Assembly (NCBI RefSeq): GCF_946221105.1
Contig: NZ_CAMICL010000065.1
Span: 1 to 9,592 of the forward strand
Length of the DNA stretch: 9,592 nucleotides
Source of the DNA: an uncultured Corynebacterium sp.
GTDB taxonomy: Bacteria; Actinomycetota; Actinomycetes; Mycobacteriales; Mycobacteriaceae
Direction: 5' to 3'
Shown piece by piece: positions 1 to 6,001 of the stretch. Under the pieces are notes generated by a model. It was not told where the DNA came from. It ran no database searches and was given only the letters and a program-made list of their open reading frames with translations. Made by a program: the position numbers and the translations under genes. Numbering within the stretch: position 1 is the stretch's first letter; every line of letters begins with the position of its first letter.

Positions 1-5
1 GGGTT

Positions 6-11
6 TAGGGT
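6..11 (+). promoter_or_regulatory. Putative -10 element of first protease gene (leaderless start)
   Basis: The hexamer TAGGGT fits the actinobacterial TAnnnT -10 pattern and ends 8 bases before the ATG at 20, so transcription would begin at or next to the start codon. The purine run GAAGG at 14-18 is only one base from the ATG, too close for a normal Shine-Dalgarno site. Any -35 element lies outside the window. Inferred from position and sequence only. Confidence 0.45.
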
Positions 12-19
12 CTGAAGGC

Positions 20-1144
20 ATGTTGAAATCCCGCCCCGCAACCACCACTTCCGCTGTCCTCGCCGCCGCCTGCGTCGCCCTCGGCGCCCTCGGCAACCCA
101 AGCACCGCAGCCGCGGCCCCCGCGCTCGCCGCTCCCGGCGCGCCGATTGCCATGCTCGACGACGACTCCGACTCTTTCGCCCACACCGCGCGGTGCAGCC
201 AGGGCCCGGTCGGCACCGTCCGCACCCCAGACGGGCAAACGAAACACGTGATGGTCACCGCGGCGCACTGCCTTGAGTCCAAGAGCAAGACCGTCCGTCC
301 GGTCGTGTTCGCCCCGGTGCGCGAAGACGGGAAGGTGGGCTACCCGCGGGTGGGTGACGTCGATAGGCAACGCACCCCGTTTGAGCTGGGCAACGGCGAG
401 TTGATGGACTTCTACCGCATCATCGACGAGCCCGATTGGGCGACGGTGCGCCTCGCGCCCGGTGCGGAGGCGTCGGGCGTGTCGTCGTCGGTGGATCAGA
501 AGGGCCGCGGCCCGTCCGCGCCGGTGGCGATCACGGGGGTGAAGGACTACCGCAACCTGCGCGGCGACGAGCTGATCAGCTTCGATAACGCCGGCCAGCC
601 CATCTGCAAGGACGGGATGCGCACCGGCCGCTCGTGCGGCGTGCAGATGTTCCGCACCCAGAACTTCGTGTGGCACTTCGGCGTGGGCTACAAGTCGGGC
701 GATTCCGGCGGCATCAACTACGACCCGCGTACCGGCGAGGCTGTGGGGTTGAGCATCATCGGCTTCGGCCCGCTGGGCAACTCGCAGCAGGTGGACAGGG
801 CACTTGAGGACGCTTACGGCATCCCCGACGGCCAGGTCAACGAGGCGTTCACCCCGGCAGCCACCGCACCGCGCGCCGACTTCGCGCCGTTGTACGAGGA
901 GGCCGCGAACTTCGCGCCCAACAATGCACCGCAGCTTGTCGACGGCCCCCAGCCCCGCGAGCTGCTCGACCGCGCCGTCATGGGCGCGCAGGCGGACGCG
1001 GCGCGTTTCAGCGCGGAAGCCGCCCAGCTGCCGCAGGCTGAAAATCCGGTCGCGGCGGCGCAAGACCTCGCCGGCCGCGCGAACGCGGCGGCGCAGCAGC
1101 ACGCGGGCGATGTGCGCGGCGCCGTCGACGCATTCCTGCGCTAG
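20..1144 (+). CDS. Secreted chymotrypsin-fold (S1 family) serine protease, paralog 1
   Basis: Predicted exported serine endopeptidase of 374 aa. A signal peptide is visible: basic residues K3 and R5, a hydrophobic stretch at about 12-25, and an Ala-rich cleavage zone near 30-33. The mature protein would start close to PALAAPGAP (34-42), a motif shared with the two downstream paralogs. The triad is His83 in TAAHC, Asp139 in EPDW and Ser229 in GDSGG. Cys59 and Cys84 match the conserved disulfide around the catalytic His, and Cys196/Cys206 probably form a second one. By ungapped offset, the S1-pocket position (six before Ser) is Gly223, so trypsin-like Arg/Lys specificity is not indicated. After the fold come EDAYGIPDGQVNEAF (263-277) and an Ala-rich, probably helical tail to 374 with no membrane anchor. 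It lacks the classical IVGG activation N-terminus. It is the first of three tandem paralogs. The physiological substrate is unknown. Confidence 0.93.
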   Translation: MLKSRPATTTSAVLAAACVALGALGNPSTAAAAPALAAPGAPIAMLDDDSDSFAHTARCSQGPVGTVRTPDGQTKHVMVTAAHCLESKSKTVRPVVFAPVREDGKVGYPRVGDVDRQRTPFELGNGELMDFYRIIDEPDWATVRLAPGAEASGVSSSVDQKGRGPSAPVAITGVKDYRNLRGDELISFDNAGQPICKDGMRTGRSCGVQMFRTQNFVWHFGVGYKSGDSGGINYDPRTGEAVGLSIIGFGPLGNSQQVDRALEDAYGIPDGQVNEAFTPAATAPRADFAPLYEEAANFAPNNAPQLVDGPQPRELLDRAVMGAQADAARFSAEAAQLPQAENPVAAAQDLAGRANAAAQQHAGDVRGAVDAFLR

Positions 1145-1161
1145 ATCACACCGCTGACCAC

Positions 1162-1190
1162 CTGAAACACCGACGCTGTGGAATTACACT
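1162..1190 (+). promoter_or_regulatory. Promoter of second protease gene (-35/-10, leaderless)
   Basis: CTGAAA (1162-1167) resembles a -35 box, and TACACT (1185-1190) fits TAnnnT; the spacer is 17 bases. The -10 ends 6 bases before the ATG at 1197, so the transcript would begin at or very near the start codon. The G run at 1191-1195 is one base from the ATG, too close to act as a normal ribosome binding site. This is the most complete promoter in the protease cluster and suggests that paralog 2 is transcribed independently of paralog 1. Confidence 0.55.
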
Positions 1191-1196
1191 GGGGGT

Positions 1197-2309
1197 ATGA
1201 AAGCCCCTGCGTCTCTCGCCGCCGCGGTGCTGTTGTTCTGCCTGGCGGCGCCCCTAACCGCGCCCCCGGCGCAGGCCGCGCAGCCTGCGCTCGCCGCCCC
1301 CGGCGCACCCTTCCGCGTCCCCGCCGTCAACCCGCCCGCGCAGGCGGCCACGCCGTGGGGTGAGAGGCTCAACGTGCCCCCAGAGCTCTACACCGTCACC
1401 TGTTCGCAGGGCCCGACCGGCACCGTCGCCACCCCGACGGGCCCGCAGCGCGTGATGCTCACCGCCTCGCATTGCGTGAACCGGATCCCCGGCATGCCTG
1501 AGCCGTCCACGACGATCACCGTGCCGGTCGGCGGCAGCTACACCCGCATCGGCACCCGCGGCCCGAATAGCGGCCCCACCACCGGCACCCAGTCGCTCGC
1601 CGACCTGCCCGCGGCACTCACGGAACCCGACTGGGCGTTCGTGCGTATCGACGACTCCGCCACCTTCACGAACCTCTCCCACTCCCGCAACGCCGCCGGC
1701 GGTTCTGCAGGTGCCCCTGTGCAGCTGACCGGCATCCGCGACTACCGCACGCTGCACCCCGGCGAGTTCTCGGTGGACAACTTCGGCCAGCCGATCTGCA
1801 AGGACGGCGCCACCACCGGACGCTCCTGTGGCAGGCAGATCGCCCGCGGACGCGACACCGTCTACAGCGTCGGCGTTGCGGCGGAGATGGGCGACTCCGG
1901 CGGGGTGAACTTCGACCCGCGCGACGGCGCCGCCATCGGTACCTCCAACGGCGTGATCGGGCCGCTGTTCGTCTCCCAGGCCGCGGACCGCGCGCTCGAG
2001 GACGCCTACGGCATCCCCGACGGCCAGGTCAACCAGGCGTTCCAGGTCGCAGGCCCTGCCCCGCGCGCGGAGTTCACCACCAGTGGCGCGGAACGCGAGC
2101 GCATCGACCGGGCCACTCGCGAGCTCAACCCCGGGTACGTCCCGCCGAACCCGAAGGCGGAGCTACGCCGTGCCGTCGACGAAGCGGCCCAGGCCGCCGA
2201 AGAAACCGCGCTCCAGGCACTGCGTGGCGGGGTGGATGCTGGTGAGGTTCAGCGGCTCGTCGAAAAGCATGGCAACGACATCACCCTATGGTGCGGGCTC
2301 ACGCGTTAA
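1197..2309 (+). CDS. Secreted chymotrypsin-fold (S1 family) serine protease, paralog 2
   Basis: Predicted exported serine endopeptidase of 370 aa. The N-terminus has K2, a hydrophobic core at about 6-22 and a probable signal peptidase I site after AQA (25-27) or the next Ala. The mature end begins near PALAAPGAP (30-38). Triad: His92 in TASHC, Asp145 in EPDW, Ser234 in GDSGG. Probable disulfides are Cys69-Cys93 and Cys201-Cys211, and an unpaired Cys366 lies near the C-terminus. The S1-pocket position by ungapped offset is Ala228, unlike paralogs 1 and 3. EDAYGIPDGQVNQAF (268-282) follows the fold, then a charged helical tail with ELRRAVDEA (322-330). It is closer in sequence to paralog 3 than to paralog 1 (for example both read VDNFGQPICKDG). 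The start is fixed by the signal peptide and by the -10 hexamer just upstream. The gene lies 52 bases after paralog 1 and 10 bases before paralog 3. Substrate unknown. Confidence 0.93.
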   Translation: MKAPASLAAAVLLFCLAAPLTAPPAQAAQPALAAPGAPFRVPAVNPPAQAATPWGERLNVPPELYTVTCSQGPTGTVATPTGPQRVMLTASHCVNRIPGMPEPSTTITVPVGGSYTRIGTRGPNSGPTTGTQSLADLPAALTEPDWAFVRIDDSATFTNLSHSRNAAGGSAGAPVQLTGIRDYRTLHPGEFSVDNFGQPICKDGATTGRSCGRQIARGRDTVYSVGVAAEMGDSGGVNFDPRDGAAIGTSNGVIGPLFVSQAADRALEDAYGIPDGQVNQAFQVAGPAPRAEFTTSGAERERIDRATRELNPGYVPPNPKAELRRAVDEAAQAAEETALQALRGGVDAGEVQRLVEKHGNDITLWCGLTR

Positions 2310-2312
2310 GGT
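2307..2312 (+). promoter_or_regulatory. Putative -10 (or Shine-Dalgarno) before third protease gene
   Basis: TAAGGT overlaps the TAA stop of paralog 2 and ends 7 bases before the ATG at 2320, the same geometry as the -10 hexamers of its neighbours. The same bases contain AAGG (2308-2311), 8 bases from the ATG, which could instead be a weak ribosome binding site for translation from a paralog 2-3 transcript. I see no convincing -35, so both readings remain open. Confidence 0.35.
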
Positions 2313-2319
2313 AATTCTC

Positions 2320-3465
2320 ATGCGATTCAGCCTTCGAACACCAGCCGTGGCACTCGCGGCAGCCAGCATCCTTGCAGCTCAGACTATTCCCGCGCCGGCG
2401 GAAGCCGCGCCCGCGCTCGTCGCGCCCGGCGCGCCGATGCGAGCGTTTCCGCAGGACCCGCCGAAAACAATCGACCTGCCCAACGGCCAGAAACTGACCA
2501 TGCCGCGCGACGGCTGGGCCGGCACCTGCTCCCAGGGCCCCAACGGCACCCTGCGCCTGCCAGGCAAGCAGCCGCAGCGCGTGATGCTCACTGTCTCCCA
2601 TTGCGTAAACACCATGCCCGGCTTCCCAGAGGTGAAAAACGAGTTCTACGCCCCCGTGGGCACCGAGTACAAGCGCTTCGGCGAGCGCGTGGCGTCCAAC
2701 CACGTCACCCCGGAAGCCATGAACCTGGGCGACCCGATGCAGTCCATCCGCACTGCCGACTGGGGCGTAGTGCGCATCGACGACGGCGTGACCGAGACCG
2801 GCCTGTCTCACTCCCGCGACTTCAACGGCGGCGTGCAGGGCGAGCCGGTGAAGATCACGCACGTGCGCGACTTCCGCACGCTCGCTCCGGGCGAGGTCTC
2901 GGTCGACAACTTCGGCCAGCCCATCTGCAAGGACGGCTCCACCACGGGCCGCACCTGCGCCAAGCAGATCGGCCGCACAAGAAACGGCATCTACAGCTGG
3001 GGGCTAAACTACGTGCAGGGCGACTCCGGCGGCGTTAACTTCGACCCCCGCGACGGCGCCGCGGTCGGCGTATCCTCCATGACGCTCGGGCCGTTGGGCA
3101 AGGCACAGCCTGTGGACCGCATTATCGAGGACGCTTACGGCATCCCCGACGGCCACGTCAACGAAGCGTTCACCGTCACCGACTCCACCGCGCCGCGCGA
3201 GAACTTCACCACCTCCGGCGATGAGGAAGAGCGCGTCGCGGCCGAGATCGAGCGCCTCAACCCCGACTTCAAGCAGCCGGTGCCTCGCGACGAGCTCCGC
3301 AAGGCCGTCGACAATGCCCAGCAGGAAGCCGCTGGCCTGGCGCAGAAGGCCTCGCAGGGCCAGTTCGACCCGGCGGAGATTAACCGCGCCATCGGATACC
3401 ACTCCGACCGCATCGGCTACTGGGGTGGGGCATCCATCGGCGAGGAGATCGGCAAGCGCCTCTAA
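2320..3465 (+). CDS. Secreted chymotrypsin-fold (S1 family) serine protease, paralog 3
   Basis: Predicted exported serine endopeptidase of 381 aa. The frame stays open upstream to 2083, but ATG 2320 is chosen because it starts a proper signal peptide (R2, R6, hydrophobic core about 8-23, cleavage near AEA 27-29) and because the longer form would overlap paralog 2 by more than 220 bases. PALVAPGAP (31-39) follows the cleavage zone. Triad: His94 in TVSHC, Asp147 in TADW, Ser236 in GDSGG. Probable disulfides are Cys70-Cys95 and Cys203-Cys213. The S1-pocket position by ungapped offset is Asn230. EDAYGIPDGHVNEAF (270-284) follows the fold, then a charged helical tail (ELRKAVDNA, 325-333) ending in a Gly/Ile-containing segment. 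It lies 10 bases after paralog 2 and may be co-transcribed with it. Its stop codon overlaps that of the convergent mshA gene. Substrate unknown. Confidence 0.93.
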   Translation: MRFSLRTPAVALAAASILAAQTIPAPAEAAPALVAPGAPMRAFPQDPPKTIDLPNGQKLTMPRDGWAGTCSQGPNGTLRLPGKQPQRVMLTVSHCVNTMPGFPEVKNEFYAPVGTEYKRFGERVASNHVTPEAMNLGDPMQSIRTADWGVVRIDDGVTETGLSHSRDFNGGVQGEPVKITHVRDFRTLAPGEVSVDNFGQPICKDGSTTGRTCAKQIGRTRNGIYSWGLNYVQGDSGGVNFDPRDGAAVGVSSMTLGPLGKAQPVDRIIEDAYGIPDGHVNEAFTVTDSTAPRENFTTSGDEEERVAAEIERLNPDFKQPVPRDELRKAVDNAQQEAAGLAQKASQGQFDPAEINRAIGYHSDRIGYWGGASIGEEIGKRL

Positions 3466-4724
3466 ACCCCGCCCGCGTCCCGGGTGGCCTTACCCGGGAC
3501 GTAGCCGTTCAAGGTGTCGGCGTAGACCTCCAACAGTTTGTCCGCCGAGGCGGCCCAGCTGAACGCTTTTGCGTGGCTGACGGCCTGTTCGCCCATGTGG
3601 ATGCGCGTGGGATCGTCGATAAGCAATTGCTCCAGTGCTTGTGCCCACGCCTCCGTGCCGTGGCCGTTGACGAGCAGGCCCGTCTGACCGTCCGCGACCG
3701 CGAGCGGCAGGCCTCCGACGCGCGCCGCGACAACCGGGGTGCCCGCGGCCTGCGCCTCCACCGCGACCAGCCCGAAGCTCTCGTTGTAGCTGGGCACCGC
3801 CACAATATCCGCGGCCTGGTAGATGCTCACCAGCTCCTCCGGCGGGCGCGGCCCGAGGAAGCGGGTGCAGCCGCCAATGCCTTCCGACACCGCAAGCTCG
3901 CGGTAGCGCTCCACCGACGAGCCCGCGCCGCTCGCGCCGCCGCAAATGATCACGCGCAACGGGCCGTCGACCCGGCCGCGGCGCACCACCTCGCCCATCG
4001 CCTGGATCAGCACCTGCGGGCCCTTGAAATCCTGCAGACGGCCCACAAACGCCACCACCTTCGCGTGCAGCGGAATGCCCAGGTGGCGGCGCGCAAGCTC
4101 CGTGTTGCGGTTCGTGCCGGGGGTGAACAGCTCCGTGTCCGCACCCGGGCTGACCACGGAAATTTTCGCCGGGTCCACGTCGTAGAAGCGGGCGAGCTCG
4201 CTCGTCTCGTCCTCGGTGTTGACCACCAGAACCTCGGCGTTGTCCACCAACTGCTGCTCGCAGATGCGGCGCGCCTCCGACTCGGAAGCGTCCGTGGCGT
4301 AGGCGTTTTTCACCGCCGCCCAGGTGTGCCCGGTGTGCACCAGCGGGATGCCGGCCAGATCCGCCAACAGCCACCCCACCTGGCCGGAGAGCCAGTAGTG
4401 GGAGTGGATCAGGTCGTAGTTTTCGTCGTTCGTGCGGGCGAACTGCACCACCCCGCCGGAAAAGGCGGCGAGCTGGGTGGGCAAGTCGTCTTTCTCCAGC
4501 CCCTCGTAGGGCCCGGCCACCACGTTGATAACCCGGTAGCCGGGCTCCACCTCCACCACCTCGCCCTGGCTGGGGCGGGTCGCGCGGGTAAACACGTCCA
4601 CCGTGGTGCCCTGACGGGCCAGCTGGGTGGCGGTGTTGTGGACGTAGACGTTCATGCCGCCGGCATCACCCGTCCCCGGCTGCTCGAGCGGGGAGGTGTG
4701 CATGGAAATCATGGCGACGCGCAT
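3462..4724 (-). CDS. mshA: MshA, D-inositol-3-phosphate glycosyltransferase (mycothiol synthesis)
   Basis: Cytosolic GT-B glycosyltransferase (GT4 family, 420 aa) that catalyses the first committed step of mycothiol synthesis: transfer of GlcNAc from UDP-GlcNAc to 1L-myo-inositol 1-phosphate. The start MRVAMISMHT aligns with the known corynebacterial enzyme. An in-frame ATG ten codons upstream is rejected because it adds residues absent from the family. Residues known to matter in the C. glutamicum enzyme are in place: His9, the GGMN loop (22-25), Lys78 in GPYEGLEKDD, Thr134, Arg229 in VGRL and Lys234 for donor phosphates, and the E-x7-E motif (Glu315, Glu323). SHYWLSGQVGWLL (108-120) and ESEARRICEQQLVDNA (148-163) are strongly MshA-like. 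The length is normal for the family. There is no Shine-Dalgarno site; a TAnnnT hexamer 7 bases upstream suggests a leaderless mRNA. The gene is convergent with the third protease gene. Confidence 0.97.
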   Translation of the reverse strand: MRVAMISMHTSPLEQPGTGDAGGMNVYVHNTATQLARQGTTVDVFTRATRPSQGEVVEVEPGYRVINVVAGPYEGLEKDDLPTQLAAFSGGVVQFARTNDENYDLIHSHYWLSGQVGWLLADLAGIPLVHTGHTWAAVKNAYATDASESEARRICEQQLVDNAEVLVVNTEDETSELARFYDVDPAKISVVSPGADTELFTPGTNRNTELARRHLGIPLHAKVVAFVGRLQDFKGPQVLIQAMGEVVRRGRVDGPLRVIICGGASGAGSSVERYRELAVSEGIGGCTRFLGPRPPEELVSIYQAADIVAVPSYNESFGLVAVEAQAAGTPVVAARVGGLPLAVADGQTGLLVNGHGTEAWAQALEQLLIDDPTRIHMGEQAVSHAKAFSWAASADKLLEVYADTLNGYVPGKATRDAGGV

Positions 4725-4731
4725 GCGGGCA

Positions 4732-4737
4732 AGACTA
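4732..4737 (-). promoter_or_regulatory. Putative -10 element of mshA (leaderless start)
   Basis: On the minus strand TAGTCT ends 7 bases before the mshA ATG (4724), so the transcript would begin at or next to the start codon. No purine-rich ribosome binding site precedes the ATG, which supports a leaderless start. There is no good -35 at 17-18 bases, but the perfect palindrome ACCTAGGT (4753-4760) lies in that position and might be an activator or repressor site. Confidence 0.45.
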
Positions 4738-4762
4738 GCGCACACGGGTTTCACCTAGGTTC

Positions 4763-4821
4763 CTGACAGATCACGGCGGCCGTTTGCACCGACCTGGACA
4801 GATAGGGCCCGGCTGACAGAT
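4763..4821. repeat. Three copies of a CTG(G)ACAGAT motif upstream of mshA
   Basis: The spacer between the ATPase gene and mshA contains CTGACAGAT at 4763-4771 and 4813-4821 and a one-base-longer CTGGACAGAT at 4794-4803, all in the same orientation. They lie about 40-100 bases upstream of the mshA start, where binding sites for a transcription factor would be expected. No regulator is identified, and with motifs this short the repetition may be partly chance. Confidence 0.4.
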
Positions 4822-4842
4822 TCGGCCGCGAAGTGTCTGGGT

Positions 4843-4868
4843 CGCGGTTGAGGTGAGCCAGAACCGCG
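4843..4868 (-). terminator. Possible hairpin terminator downstream of the ATPase gene
   Basis: CGCGGTT (4843-4849) and AACCGCG (4862-4868) form a 7-bp inverted repeat with a 12-base loop, starting four bases after the ATPase stop codon on the minus strand. No T tract follows, so this would be an atypical intrinsic terminator or merely an mRNA 3'-end stabiliser. It may separate the ATPase transcript from mshA, which has its own promoter signal. Confidence 0.35.
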
Positions 4869-4872
4869 CCCG

Positions 4873-5859
4873 TCAGAGCGCGGCGTGGCGGTGCCAGGAC
4901 CCGAAGTCCGCGGCAACCGTGGCCGCGAGGTGCTGGTAGGCCTTCAACGTCGCTGGGGAGACGCGCTCCAGGTCCACCACGGCGCCTTCGGCGAGGTGAC
5001 GGTCGTACGGGATGGTGTGCACGGCGCGGGCACGGGAGGCGAAGTGGTCGGCGACTTTGCCCATGTCGATGGTCGGCTTGCCCGGCGCGGAGGCGGAGAT
5101 GACCACCACGGCGTTGGCGGCGAGCTGGTCGTAGCCGTGCAGGTTCAGCCAGTCCAGGGTGGCCGAGGCCGACTGGGCCCCGTCGAGCGCTGGCGAGGTC
5201 ACTAGCACCAGCGCGTTGGCCAGGTCGAGCACGCCGGCCATGGCGGAGTGCATGAGCCCCGTGCCGCAGTCGGTGAGGATGACGTTGTAGTGGTGCTGCA
5301 GGATGTCGATGGCGCGGCGGTAATCGTCCTCAGAAAACGCCTCACTGACGGCCGGGTCGCGCTCGGAACCGATGACCTCCAGGCGCGAGGACGCCTGGTT
5401 GGTGTAGGCGCGCACCTGCGGGTAGCGCTCGGTGCCCGGCGCCTGCAGCAGGTCGCGGATGGTCGCCGGCGGCGCGGTGGCGGCGCGCTGGGCCAGGGTG
5501 CCCAGGTCCGGGTTAGCGTCGATGGCGATGACGCGGTCGCCGCGGGTCTGCGCGAACACGCCGCCGAGCGCGACCGTGGTGGTGGTTTTGCCCACGCCGC
5601 CTTTCAGGCTCATCACGGCGATGCGGTAGTCGCCGCGCAGGGGTGCCCGGATGGCGTCGAAAAGCTGCTGCTGCTCCAGCTCCCGCCGGGAGCCGCCCGG
5701 GTTGATGCGCCCGCCCGTGGCGGAGTGGATGAATTTGCGCCAGCCCTGCTTGGGCGGCGCCTTCACCGGGTCCACGAGGTTGGACTGGTCCAGCCCCGCG
5801 GGCGGCGTGAGTTCAAAGCCGGCGTCGGTGTCGATGGACGGCTCGAAATAGGTAGTCAT
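4873..5859 (-). CDS. EspI-like MinD/ParA-family P-loop ATPase
   Basis: Cytosolic SIMIBI-class ATPase of 328 aa. It has a Pro/polar N-terminal segment (about 1-40), a linker with GWRKFIHSATGGRINPGGS (39-57), and then the ATPase domain. The deviant Walker A is KGGVGKTTT (86-94) with Lys86 and Lys91; the switch-like DANPDLG (114-120) and Walker B-type VILTDCG (193-199, Asp197) follow. IRAPLRGDYRIAV (70-82), DGAQSAS (226-232), LDWL (235-238) and PYDRHLAEG (284-292) follow the pattern I recall for mycobacterial EspI (Rv3876) and relatives associated with type VII secretion, more than chromosome-partitioning ParA. ATG 5859 is preferred because a GGGGGA run lies five bases upstream (5864-5869) and the residues before it in the longer open frame look noncoding. 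No ESX secretion genes and no ParB partner occur in the window, so its role here is unknown. It is divergent from the acyl-CoA ligases. Confidence 0.9.
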   Translation of the reverse strand: MTTYFEPSIDTDAGFELTPPAGLDQSNLVDPVKAPPKQGWRKFIHSATGGRINPGGSRRELEQQQLFDAIRAPLRGDYRIAVMSLKGGVGKTTTTVALGGVFAQTRGDRVIAIDANPDLGTLAQRAATAPPATIRDLLQAPGTERYPQVRAYTNQASSRLEVIGSERDPAVSEAFSEDDYRRAIDILQHHYNVILTDCGTGLMHSAMAGVLDLANALVLVTSPALDGAQSASATLDWLNLHGYDQLAANAVVVISASAPGKPTIDMGKVADHFASRARAVHTIPYDRHLAEGAVVDLERVSPATLKAYQHLAATVAADFGSWHRHAAL

Positions 5860-5896
5860 GGTTTCCCCCAATTCCCCCTTGAATGTGTCGTGCCAC

Positions 5897-5902
5897 AGCC
5901 TA
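5897..5902 (-). promoter_or_regulatory. Candidate -10 of the ATPase gene
   Basis: On the minus strand TAGGCT fits TAnnnT. It would give a 5' leader of roughly 30 bases carrying the GGGGGA ribosome-binding-like run before ATG 5859, unlike the leaderless neighbours. No good -35 is visible at normal spacing, so support is weak. Confidence 0.25.
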
Positions 5903-5935
5903 GAACAAACCCGGGACCGCCGCAGCGCAACAAAC

Positions 5936-5952
5936 TTACCGCAACGTAGGTT
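5936..5952. promoter_or_regulatory. Shared 17-nt motif (copy A) before the first acyl-CoA ligase
   Basis: The 17 bases starting TTACCGCAAC and ending GTAGGTT have a near-identical counterpart at 7683-7699 before the second ligase gene; the only difference is which of two positions carries an extra C. The copy abuts and overlaps the candidate -10 TACACT (5952-5957) in the divergent promoter region, where a repressor could block the ligase gene and perhaps the ATPase gene. The core AAC-GTA-GGTT is an imperfect palindrome. No regulator is identified. Confidence 0.4.
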
Positions 5953-5957
5953 ACACT
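5952..5957 (+). promoter_or_regulatory. Candidate -10 of the first acyl-CoA ligase gene
   Basis: TACACT matches TAnnnT and is identical to the -10 proposed for the second protease gene. It lies 44 bases upstream of the GTG start, giving a leader of about 38 bases with a good Shine-Dalgarno site. No strong -35 is seen 17-18 bases upstream, so the promoter may rely on an activator or an extended contact. Confidence 0.4.
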
Positions 5958-5989
5958 TGTCGCCAACTTGTTTTGCCCAACTAACAACA

Positions 5990-5995
5990 AGGAGG
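5990..5995 (+). promoter_or_regulatory. Strong Shine-Dalgarno site that sets the GTG start of the first ligase
   Basis: AGGAGG lies six bases before GTG 6002. It decides the start over an ATG at 5858 in the same frame, which would place 48 unrelated residues, reaching back into the ATPase start, on the protein. A short inverted repeat, CTTGTT (5967-5972) and AACAAG (5986-5991), touches the first bases of the site and could weakly mask it. Confidence 0.8.
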
Positions 5996-6001
5996 ATCTC
6001 C

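Noticed and set aside
59..76. Possible lipobox (LAAAC, Cys18) in the first protease signal peptide.
   Set aside because: The hydrophobic stretch continues past the Cys, a good AxA-type cleavage zone lies downstream, and neither paralog has a Cys at an acceptable lipobox (paralog 2 reads LFC).
5..1102. A 365-codon minus-strand open frame opposite the first protease gene.
   Set aside because: The plus strand encodes a complete signal peptide and catalytic triad shared with two paralogs; the reverse frame does not recur with comparable quality in the paralogs.
2083..2319. Upstream extension of the third protease frame (79 extra codons).
   Set aside because: It overlaps the second protease gene and would bury the signal peptide behind an Arg/Ser-rich stretch; ATG 2320 fits the paralogs.
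4738..4764. SigH/SigR-type promoter for mshA starting from GGAACC on the minus strand.
   Set aside because: No GTT-containing -10 lies 16-19 bases downstream, so only half of the consensus is present.
3573..4766. A 397-codon plus-strand open frame opposite mshA.
   Set aside because: It mirrors an unmistakable MshA gene. Its His/Val/Ala-rich translation has no family pattern and is the usual antisense product of GC-rich third positions.
4725..4872. Small gene or RNA between the ATPase gene and mshA.
   Set aside because: No open frame with a start signal and no tRNA-like fold was visible; only short repeats and a 7-bp hairpin are supported.
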